Source: Neobacillus sp. PS3-34 (GTDB lineage Bacteria > Bacillota > Bacilli > Bacillales > Cytobacillaceae). Taken from it: a stretch of 64,000 bases of DNA. The position numbers were made by a program, and so were the translations under genes. Of this stretch, positions 57,710 through 64,000 are shown piece after piece. The notes under the pieces are model-generated. The model did no database searches. It was not told the origin of the DNA and saw only the letters and a program-made list of their open reading frames with translations. Each line of letters starts with the position of its first letter. Position 1 is the first letter of the stretch. The stretch lies in the NCBI RefSeq assembly GCF_030915465.1, contig NZ_CP133267.1:4577001-4641000 (forward strand), in the 5' to 3' direction.

Positions 57710-57850
57710 TCATATTCTGTTTTTTCTACATCTAAATTCCATATGTGAAACAGCCGCCATTTTTCTGTCAAGATTAGCTGCTTCCTGCGGCTGCCCAGGA
57801 CAAACCATTCCCCAAATTTTCAAAAGTCGTATGTTCTGTAGATTTGCCAT
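57710..57850 (-). CDS. Possible small ORF of 46 codons at the operon end
   Basis: ATG at 57850 preceded by GGGGAGG but with only two bases between, which is too close for a good site. The product (starting MANLQNIRLLKIWGMVC) matches nothing I know. It is 41 bp after the CE7 esterase stop and ends just before the terminator. It may only be 3' untranslated RNA. Confidence 0.25.
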   Translation of the reverse strand: MANLQNIRLLKIWGMVCPGQPQEAANLDRKMAAVSHMEFRCRKNRI

Positions 57851-57891
57851 ATCCTCCCCAGTTTAGCAGTCTTCCCATTGATCAGCATGTT

Positions 57892-58863
57892 TTACTCCCC
57901 CTCTAATAAATACCTGGAAACAAAATGCATTCGTTCTTCTTCTTGGGGAGCTATCAATTCATGGCCAAATTCGGGATAAACCTTTATGGTTTTCTGATGA
58001 CTTGCCAAATGGTTATAAACAGCAAATACAGTGGAAGGCGGAGTAACATTGTCTTCTAAACCTGAACACAAGAGTGCAGGACAAGTGACTTCTGGTGCAA
58101 AATTCATTACGTCAAAATAGCTTAGATTCTTTAAGACCAGATCATAGTTAGCCATTTCATAGTCTCTAAATTTGAAGTAAGCTAAAATTTCAGTATATGG
58201 AGAGGAAGCAATTTTTAAAGACCGCTCAAAATGAGATAAAAAAGGATAATCACTCATAACCATTCGGATTCTTTTTTCCCATGCAGCGGCAACAAGCGCA
58301 AGTGCTCCTCCCTGGGATTCACCGAAGGATCCAACACGGGTTGTATCAAGGTTCTTAAGAGAAAAAGCCCACTTTACACATGCCAGCACGTCTTTATAGA
58401 CATTTGCATAATAATATTTCTCTTTTTCTTCCAGCCCTAACGTCATCCAGCCCTGTATTTGGGTACCGTTCGGATACCTTGCGAAATCAGGGGAAAAGCC
58501 CTGTCCACGGACTTCAAAGCTGATCGTCGCGATTCCCTGCAATGCCCATTTTAAATATTGATTCACATATCCCCTGCTATCTGTATACCCATGAAAATGT
58601 AATAATGCCGGCATTTTCTCAGGAATATCTTTCGGTACGATCAACCATGCTATTAAGGGAGTTCCATCCCAGGAAATAATCGTAACATCAGCCACATTTA
58701 CTTGCTTTACTGGATAGGAAATCCATTTAATATTTGCTTCAACCTTTTCAGGAATATGACCCTTCATCTTCTCCCAAAAGGAAGCGAAATCCGTTTGTTT
58801 TGTCAGTGCCGGTTTATATGTTCGCATCTCTTCCAATGATAGATCACCTACTTGACGCAGCAT
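57892..58863 (-). CDS. CE7 family acetyl esterase (acetylxylan esterase/cephalosporin-C deacetylase type)
   Basis: 323 residues from the ATG at 58863 with AAGGGA upstream; the frame is open to a TTG at 58917 with no site. The alpha/beta hydrolase catalytic Ser lies in GSFGESQGGALAL, the Asp in GLEDNVTPPST and the His in FGHELI. The CE7 motif RGQG is seen in FEVRGQGFSPD. CE7 enzymes remove acetyl groups from xylo-oligosaccharides and other small esters in the cytoplasm, which fits the absence of a signal peptide. Confidence 0.88.
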   Translation of the reverse strand: MLRQVGDLSLEEMRTYKPALTKQTDFASFWEKMKGHIPEKVEANIKWISYPVKQVNVADVTIISWDGTPLIAWLIVPKDIPEKMPALLHFHGYTDSRGYVNQYLKWALQGIATISFEVRGQGFSPDFARYPNGTQIQGWMTLGLEEKEKYYYANVYKDVLACVKWAFSLKNLDTTRVGSFGESQGGALALVAAAWEKRIRMVMSDYPFLSHFERSLKIASSPYTEILAYFKFRDYEMANYDLVLKNLSYFDVMNFAPEVTCPALLCSGLEDNVTPPSTVFAVYNHLASHQKTIKVYPEFGHELIAPQEEERMHFVSRYLLEGE

Positions 58864-58961
58864 TTCCTCAATCCCTTCGATTGCATTCCAACAACATATC
58901 GTTCTGCTAATATACAAGCCAAATGAAAATTCTAAGGATACAGTATGATCCTTATCCTGGA

Positions 58962-59801
58962 CTACTTTGCTGCCGTCATTTTTTCAAAGAAGCCATACCC
59001 TCTACCAACGTCTTTTACCGAATGCGAATCGGATCCATATATCATATCAATACCAAGGGAAAGGCATAGATTTGCTATTGATTCTGCTGGATAAGATTCT
59101 AGGCAATGAGGTTTATGAAAACCGGCCATGTTAAAATCAAGACTATAATTTCCATCTTTAATCAGTTGAAATAACTGATTAAATTTTTGTAATGCAATAT
59201 TGGAATGAGAGTAACTGGTTTCAAAAAACTTTCTTTGAAAAATTTGATATAAAGTGAAATGACCTATCCTTTTCGGCTTAAATGGTCCCAAATCTACTTT
59301 AATCTGTTCGTCCATTACACGGAAATATTCAAATACTACATCATCATAAGAACCATAAAAATCTATAAGTCCTTCCTTAAAATCCTCAGGATTCAAATCC
59401 ACACACCGATATCCGTCCACCCCTCTAAGAAAATGAAGAGAAAGGAGAGAATCATCGAGGTATGGTCCATAATCATTTAATAGATTCCTTGTCCAGGAGA
59501 TATGTTCCGGTAAGAAATCTACTTCAAGTCCGACCTTTAAGAGAATTTTATCTTTATATTTATTCTTTAAATGATGCATCTCCTTTATATATTGATCCAA
59601 ATCCTTTTCTTTCATGGCGATTGCATCGACGGTTTGATTCGAATATGGAAGTAATTTCTTGAACTCACCTGGAAGTGGCGGATGCTCGGTAAAAGAATAG
59701 GAATCAAATCCTAATTCAATTGCCCTTATAACAAATTCTTCAGTCGCTTCCCGTGAACCATGAAAACAATATTCTGTATGGGTATGCCCATCTGATTTCA
59801 T
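58962..59801 (-). CDS. hisJ: Histidinol-phosphatase (PHP family, HisJ/HisK type)
   Basis: 279 residues. The PHP-domain metal site begins with SDGHTHTEYCFHG and continues with SFTEHPPLP, GLEVDFLPEH, a late His in GHFTLYQ and YGSDSH near the end. HisJ hydrolyses histidinol phosphate in histidine synthesis. It is 15 bp after the phosphoesterase gene. No other his genes are present here, as is usual for hisJ in Bacillus. Other small phosphate substrates cannot be excluded. Confidence 0.85.
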   Translation of the reverse strand: MKSDGHTHTEYCFHGSREATEEFVIRAIELGFDSYSFTEHPPLPGEFKKLLPYSNQTVDAIAMKEKDLDQYIKEMHHLKNKYKDKILLKVGLEVDFLPEHISWTRNLLNDYGPYLDDSLLSLHFLRGVDGYRCVDLNPEDFKEGLIDFYGSYDDVVFEYFRVMDEQIKVDLGPFKPKRIGHFTLYQIFQRKFFETSYSHSNIALQKFNQLFQLIKDGNYSLDFNMAGFHKPHCLESYPAESIANLCLSLGIDMIYGSDSHSVKDVGRGYGFFEKMTAAK

Positions 59802-59816
59802 CCTTTAACCTCTCTT

Positions 59817-60770
59817 TTACTGAACTTCGACATATGGACTCTCATACTCTTCCACTAATCCCTCTGCCTTGTGAAGAGGAGGATTGCAAATTACACTTTC
59901 ATCCTCCAGGCGAATCCAAGTCCGAACAGTACGATCCTTTAACTCTATAATTCTTGCACCACGCAAAAAACCTTCCTTCCCATATGTGTTAAAGCCAGTT
60001 GCCCTTCCGTATGCAAGACGAATGCCAAAAAGGTCACCGTAAAAATCATTGATATGATCATGACCAACGAAAATTCCTTTTACATCTTTTCGTTCCACCA
60101 TTGAAGCGAACAGACCTGTGTTCACTTTTGGGCAGCCTACCGCTTCATTTTTAGACCCAAAGCAATCGTGACAATTCCATAAATCTCTAAATTCCGTTAA
60201 AGGAATATGGAAAAAAGCAAGTGAAGGTATATTCGTTCTTTTTATTTTAAAATAATGACGAGAACGTTCCTCATACCACTCAATCTGGCTCCTTTTAATC
60301 CAGTCATAACCCCCTATTGCAGCTGGAGCGACAGTCCCAGAGTCAAAAAAATATAAAACGAAAGAGATGTCTCCATTTTCATTAAATACGGGAATATCAT
60401 AGTTTCCAATACCAGATACACCAACTTCTCCTGATCGCGAAAGACAATGCGGATTAAGCTGCTGCAGCTGTATTAAATCTTCCTTTGTAGCATTGCCCTC
60501 ATCATCATGATTGCCAAACACTGCTGACCACGGAATATGGCGCTCTTCCATTGGTCCAGCTGCTAAAGAAAAAGCCTGAATTGGGTCCGAGCTTTTTGCC
60601 GCTCGGATCGTATCACCTGTTAACACAACAAAATCAGGTTTTTCGGTTTTAAGGATCAGTTCCATAAGGGTGATTGTCTTTTGATCTTCTGTACCTCCGT
60701 CCTGAAGATGCAGATCGGTAAATTGTAAAATTTTGAACGAGCCGTTAGCTCTTAACGATAATTTTTTCAT
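59817..60770 (-). CDS. Calcineurin-like metallophosphoesterase
   Basis: 317 residues from the ATG at 60770 with GGAG six bases upstream; the longer frame to 60827 has no site. The five metallophosphoesterase blocks are visible: QFTDLHLQ, LTGDTI, FGNHDDEG, FHIPL and GHDHINDF. No signal peptide, unlike the secreted members of the group. The substrate is unknown. First gene of the operon with hisJ and the CE7 esterase. Confidence 0.9.
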   Translation of the reverse strand: MKKLSLRANGSFKILQFTDLHLQDGGTEDQKTITLMELILKTEKPDFVVLTGDTIRAAKSSDPIQAFSLAAGPMEERHIPWSAVFGNHDDEGNATKEDLIQLQQLNPHCLSRSGEVGVSGIGNYDIPVFNENGDISFVLYFFDSGTVAPAAIGGYDWIKRSQIEWYEERSRHYFKIKRTNIPSLAFFHIPLTEFRDLWNCHDCFGSKNEAVGCPKVNTGLFASMVERKDVKGIFVGHDHINDFYGDLFGIRLAYGRATGFNTYGKEGFLRGARIIELKDRTVRTWIRLEDESVICNPPLHKAEGLVEEYESPYVEVQ

Positions 60771-60988
60771 GAAGGGCTCCATTCTCCATATCACTATTTT
60801 TATAGCTTTTTGTTTGTATAAAAACATCCTTCTTCTTGAAGGACAGGGACAGGGGAAGGACGTTAATTTGCTGTTTAATTTGAACTGTGAAGAACGGTAA
60901 TTTTCCTATTATTTTTAGAAATTGGCTGTTTTAGCAAGGATTATTGTGTTCTGGACTAATTCTAATTTAAGCGTTTGTAACGAAATCC

Positions 60989-61737
60989 TCTGATTCAGAC
61001 TCAAGTCCCCTTGATTTGATCAACCCTGTCCGATTCCCTCTCTGATTCGGACTCGAGTCCCCTTGATTTGATCAACTCTGTCCGAATCCACCTCTGATTC
61101 GGACTCGATTCCCCTTGTTTTGAACAACCCTGTCCGAATACACCTCTGATTCAGACTCAAGTCCCCTTAATTTGATCAACCCTGTCCGAATCCCTCTCTG
61201 ATTCAGACTCAAGTCCCCTTGTTTTGAACAACCCTGTCCGATTCCCTCTCTGATTCGGACTCGAGTCCCCTTGTTTTGAACAACCCTGTCCGAATCCACC
61301 TCTGATTCGGACTCGAGTCCCCTTGATTTGATCAACTCTGTCCGAATACACCTCTCATTCGGACTCAAGTCCCCTTAATTTGATCAACCCTGTCCGAATC
61401 CCTCTCTTATTCAGACTCAAGCCCACTTGTTTTGATCAACTCTGTCCGAATACACCTCTCATTCGGACTCGAATCCCCTTGATTTGATTAACCCTGTCCG
61501 AATCCCTCTCTGATTCGGACTCAAGTCCCCTTAATTTGATCAACCCTGTCCGAATCCCTCTCTGATTCGGACTCAAGTCCCCTTAATTTGATCAACCCTG
61601 TCCGAATCCCTCTCTGATTCGGACTCGAGTCCCCTCGATTTGATCAACTCTGTACGAATACACCTCTGATTCAGACTTCAATCCCCTTGTTTTGAACAAC
61701 CCTGTCCGAATCCCTCTCTGATTCGGACTCGATTCCC
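60989..61737. repeat. Tandem array of 52-bp repeats (14 full units plus one partial)
   Basis: Units start exactly every 52 bp at 60989, 61041, 61093 and so on to 61717; the last is partial. Each contains TCTGATTCGGACTC, a GTCCCCTTGATTTGATCAAC-type core and CTGTCCGAATC. Across unit borders the 9-bp arms GTCCGAATC and GATTCGGAC can pair around a 7-nt loop; inside units GGACTCGAGTCC and TTGATCAA are palindromes. Units 10 and 11 (61509 and 61561) are identical and the others differ at a few recurring sites. The flanks 60771-60988 and 61738-61814 show no gene; the first must hold the promoter of the phosphoesterase operon. Confidence 0.95.
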
Positions 61738-61814
61738 ATGGAATACACCAATATTTGTCTTGAATAGTATCTAAGTGGGCACAAATTATTGCAACAAAGT
61801 TTACGATAAGAGCC

Positions 61815-62789
61815 TTATAATTTAACTGGTTCCTTTAATTTGGCAGATTCGTATGCTGCTAGGGCAACTTCCATTGCCTTTAAGCCATCATATCCTGAAA
61901 TTGAAGGTTCAAGATCTTCTTGAATACAGCGGACAAAATCTGCAATTAATCCTTTATCCATATCGTTTCCCCAGAATTCACGAGACACTTTATTATTCTT
62001 ATCACTGTAAAGCATCAAATTCTGTGCAAAAGCATCCACTCGAGTTACTCCATTTGTTCCGATTATTTCAAGCGTCACATCTCCCCAGGTTGGAAAGGTT
62101 TTGCATCGTGACCAGCTTGGATCATGGGAGGCGAAAACACCATTTTCAAATTCCAGCGTCAATAATCCACAGTCATCTATTGGAATATCACTGAAACGTG
62201 TATCTATTTCTGCATAAACTTCTCTTACTTCACTGTCCAAAAACCATCTCATTAAATCAATGACATGAACAGTGTGGTCTAAAACAGCCCCTCCACCAGA
62301 TTGTTCTTCGTCGACAAACCAGCCGCCAGGATTTTGGCCTCGATTTGTTCCTCTTATAGCAACAATACGGCCTAACTCACCTGCATGAATCATTTGTTTT
62401 ACCCGTTGAATCGGTGCATTATAGCGTACCGGAAATGCTGTTTGCAGTTTAACACCATGTTGTTTAGCAGCTTCAACCATTTTCCAGGCATCCTCAACAT
62501 TGGTCGCCAACGGTTTTTCACACAGAATATGTTTCTTCATTTCTGCTGCTGCAACCGCAACTTCCATGTGCATGGCATTTTCTGTGCAAATGATCACACC
62601 ATCAATGTCCCCCGCCAATAAATCCTGATAATTTTTAAAATAGCGAGTATGATATTTTTTAGAAGCTTCTCTTCCACGCTCTTCATTTTCATCTGCTATT
62701 CCAAACAGCTCCACATCCTCCATTCCCAATAAACAGGTGGCATAACTATGTGCATGCATATGGGCAAAGCTTACAATTCCGATTTTCAT
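61815..62789 (-). CDS. Gfo/Idh/MocA family oxidoreductase
   Basis: 324 residues, start at 62789 with TTAGGAGG. The Rossmann start MKIGIVSFAHMHAHSYATCL lacks the usual GxGxxG, having SFAHMHA instead; this variant is known within the family but makes cofactor binding less certain. HILCEKPLATNVEDA holds the conserved EKP, and GGGAVLDHTVHVIDLMRWFL the catalytic-region His. Its ATG overlaps the stop of the preceding Gfo/Idh gene (ATGA). The two probably act in successive steps on one sugar or inositol. Confidence 0.88.
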   Translation of the reverse strand: MKIGIVSFAHMHAHSYATCLLGMEDVELFGIADENEERGREASKKYHTRYFKNYQDLLAGDIDGVIICTENAMHMEVAVAAAEMKKHILCEKPLATNVEDAWKMVEAAKQHGVKLQTAFPVRYNAPIQRVKQMIHAGELGRIVAIRGTNRGQNPGGWFVDEEQSGGGAVLDHTVHVIDLMRWFLDSEVREVYAEIDTRFSDIPIDDCGLLTLEFENGVFASHDPSWSRCKTFPTWGDVTLEIIGTNGVTRVDAFAQNLMLYSDKNNKVSREFWGNDMDKGLIADFVRCIQEDLEPSISGYDGLKAMEVALAAYESAKLKEPVKL

Positions 62790-63787
62790 TTTGTTTCGCC
62801 TCCTAAACTTACTGGTTTCCCAGTTTGAATGGATTTAATGGCAGCTAGACTTACTTCAAGTGCCTTAAATGCATCTACTGGTGTAACAATGGGCATTGTG
62901 TCGTTTTCAATGCAATCGATAAAATGCTCCAGTTCTACCTGGTAAGGACTTTTTTCTAAAGGGCTCTCTGGAACGGCTACTCCTCTGTTTCCGCCCTTCA
63001 AGCTTCTAATCGAAGATTGGATAGGACTTGTCTCATCACTCTTATAATGAATAATGCCTTCTTTACCGGCAATTTCAAGTTCCACCATAAATCCATCTGG
63101 ATATGCCCAGGTCCCTTCTGAATGGGCTATTACCCCATTTTTAAAACGAAGGCTAACAAGGGCATGGTCCATACGATTTAATTCACGTCCCCACTGGCTT
63201 TTCGCAAATACCCGTTCAACATCGCCAAAACACCATAACATATAATCAAAATCATGTATGATCATGTCAACGACGAGTGTTCCGGATTTTTCAAAGCTTG
63301 CATACCAGTCCTCCCATGCTTGCGGGAAAATGCCTCCTCTCATGGTTCGAACCATGCCGACTTCACCTACAGCGCCGCTAAGGACAAGCTCACGTGCTCT
63401 GGTGAATTCAGGAAAGAAACGTACTACTTGTGCAATAAATAACTTCACGCCTTCCCTTTCTGTAATCTCTATCATTTCTCTTGCCTGTTCTAATGTTCTG
63501 GCAATCGGCTTTTCACAAATAATGTGTTTTTTTGCTGCTGCTGCCTTCTCAACATAATCACGATGTAAATATGTAGGTAGACAAATATCAATTACATCTG
63601 GATTTGCCAAGTCCAGCATTTCATCAAAGCTGACATAGGACCTCGTTCCATTTTTTTTGGCAATGGATTCCCCCACTTCTTTTCGAATGTCCACTATTCC
63701 AACAATTTCAACGTTCTTCATTTTATTGTATGCATCAGCATGAACGGATCCCATTGTGCCAGCACCTAAAACAGCTACTTTAATCAT
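62786..63787 (-). CDS. Gfo/Idh/MocA oxidoreductase (inositol 2-dehydrogenase-like)
   Basis: 333 residues, start at 63787 with AAAAGGAGG. VAVLGAGTMGSVHADAY is a normal NAD-binding motif, HIICEKPIARTLEQA has the EKP, and GTLVVDMIIHDFDYMLW the DxxxHD catalytic motif of inositol and sugar dehydrogenases. It is translationally coupled on both sides: its ATG overlaps the stop of the upstream isomerase-like gene, and its stop overlaps the next start. Confidence 0.92.
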   Translation of the reverse strand: MIKVAVLGAGTMGSVHADAYNKMKNVEIVGIVDIRKEVGESIAKKNGTRSYVSFDEMLDLANPDVIDICLPTYLHRDYVEKAAAAKKHIICEKPIARTLEQAREMIEITEREGVKLFIAQVVRFFPEFTRARELVLSGAVGEVGMVRTMRGGIFPQAWEDWYASFEKSGTLVVDMIIHDFDYMLWCFGDVERVFAKSQWGRELNRMDHALVSLRFKNGVIAHSEGTWAYPDGFMVELEIAGKEGIIHYKSDETSPIQSSIRSLKGGNRGVAVPESPLEKSPYQVELEHFIDCIENDTMPIVTPVDAFKALEVSLAAIKSIQTGKPVSLGGETK

Positions 63788-64000
63788 TGTGAACCTCCTT
63801 TTATAATCGTTTCGATCGAATTTGATAATTCGTAAATATGTCTATCTAGAAAATGCTTGTTAGGCATAACTTCTGCAGTGATGTATCCGTCGTAATGGAT
63901 TTCATGTAAGGCATCCATCACACGGCTCCAATTGACATCTCCGTGGAACAAAGAAGTAAAACCATGAATATTTCCTATTTCATTTTTAAAATCCTTTACA
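63784..64000 (-). CDS. Sugar phosphate isomerase/epimerase (xylose isomerase-like TIM barrel), 5' part outside window
   Basis: About 72 C-terminal codons translated by eye. The stretch FHGDVNWSRVMDALHEIHYDGYITAEVMP is the conserved end of the AP-endonuclease-2/xylose-isomerase-like family, with the GD-W and the metal Glu of TAEV. Its TGA overlaps the ATG of the dehydrogenase gene. Together with two Gfo/Idh genes it forms a typical sugar or inositol catabolic operon. Confidence 0.8.
   Translation of the reverse strand, partial: VKDFKNEIGNIHGFTSLFHGDVNWSRVMDALHEIHYDGYITAEVMPNKHFLDRHIYELSNSIETIIKGGSQ

Noticed and set aside
60966..60979. Possible cre site upstream of the phosphoesterase operon
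   Set aside because: TTTAAGCGTTTGTA matches only 11 of 14 consensus positions, including wrong outer bases.
61072..61368. 98-codon open frame through the tandem repeats on the minus strand (and a 64-codon one in another frame)
   Set aside because: 52 is not a multiple of three, so each unit is read in a different frame; the open frames arise because the repeat lacks stops, and there is no ribosome site.
60989..61737. CRISPR array
   Set aside because: The whole 52-bp unit is conserved with only point variants; there are no unique spacers alternating with repeats, and no cas gene is in the window.

Overview
The window looks like chromosomal DNA of a low-GC, spore-forming Bacillaceae (Bacillus/Neobacillus-like). 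The evidence is AT-rich DNA, strong AGGAGG-type ribosome sites with occasional GTG/TTG starts, and typical Bacillus families: YflT stress protein, CatE, RbsD, a YaaH/SleL-type LysM-GH18 enzyme, HisJ and DUF1992. No rRNA, tRNA, insertion sequence, integrase or CRISPR array was recognised.

Layout: 1-3.5 kb holds housekeeping or unknown genes (DUF1992, DUF2332, DUF445, a G39P-like loader). 3.7-6 kb holds a cstA-type transporter with its YbdD partner. About 6-36.5 kb is a carbohydrate-use locus on the minus strand. It has a long operon read from 25.1 kb down to 6.1 kb: lipoprotein binding protein, two permeases, two GH127-type enzymes, MsmX-like ATPase, beta-helix/PKD protein, ThuA, Gfo/Idh dehydrogenase, GH38-like enzyme, GalT and an M24-fold protein. 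A lacI-galK pair follows, then a second operon lacI-GH2-GH172-Gfo/Idh-rbsK-rbsD. None of the glycosidases shows a signal peptide. The simplest reading is that oligosaccharides are imported by the ABC transporter and dismantled in the cytoplasm, galactose passes through GalK/GalT, and a pentose-type sugar passes through RbsD/RbsK. Palindromic AGAAAACGTTTTCT-type sites lie at both the galK promoter region and the transport operon promoter, suggesting one LacI-type regulator links them.

36.7-52 kb is a mixed region: an APH-fold kinase, CatE, a GNAT enzyme, a DAACS symporter with a small membrane partner, an SDR enzyme, a divergent MocR/EamA pair, an unknown protein, DUF805, a YaaH-like GH18 enzyme, a secreted PQQ-propeller/FlgD/SH3/LysM protein and an M20 amidohydrolase. 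52-57.6 kb holds a second beta-helix protein, YflT, DinB, a DUF3052-SRPBCC-ArsR operon with a clear promoter and operator, and Sir2. 57.7-60.8 kb holds metallophosphoesterase, HisJ and a CE7 esterase. 61.0-61.74 kb is a striking array of 52-bp tandem repeats. The right end has two Gfo/Idh dehydrogenases and the end of a sugar isomerase.

Nine genes are interrupted by thirteen single-base frame changes, twelve of them apparent one-base losses, most in short homopolymers or G/C runs. This pattern fits base-calling error in an unpolished assembly better than gene decay, so those genes are annotated over their full span as frame-disrupted.
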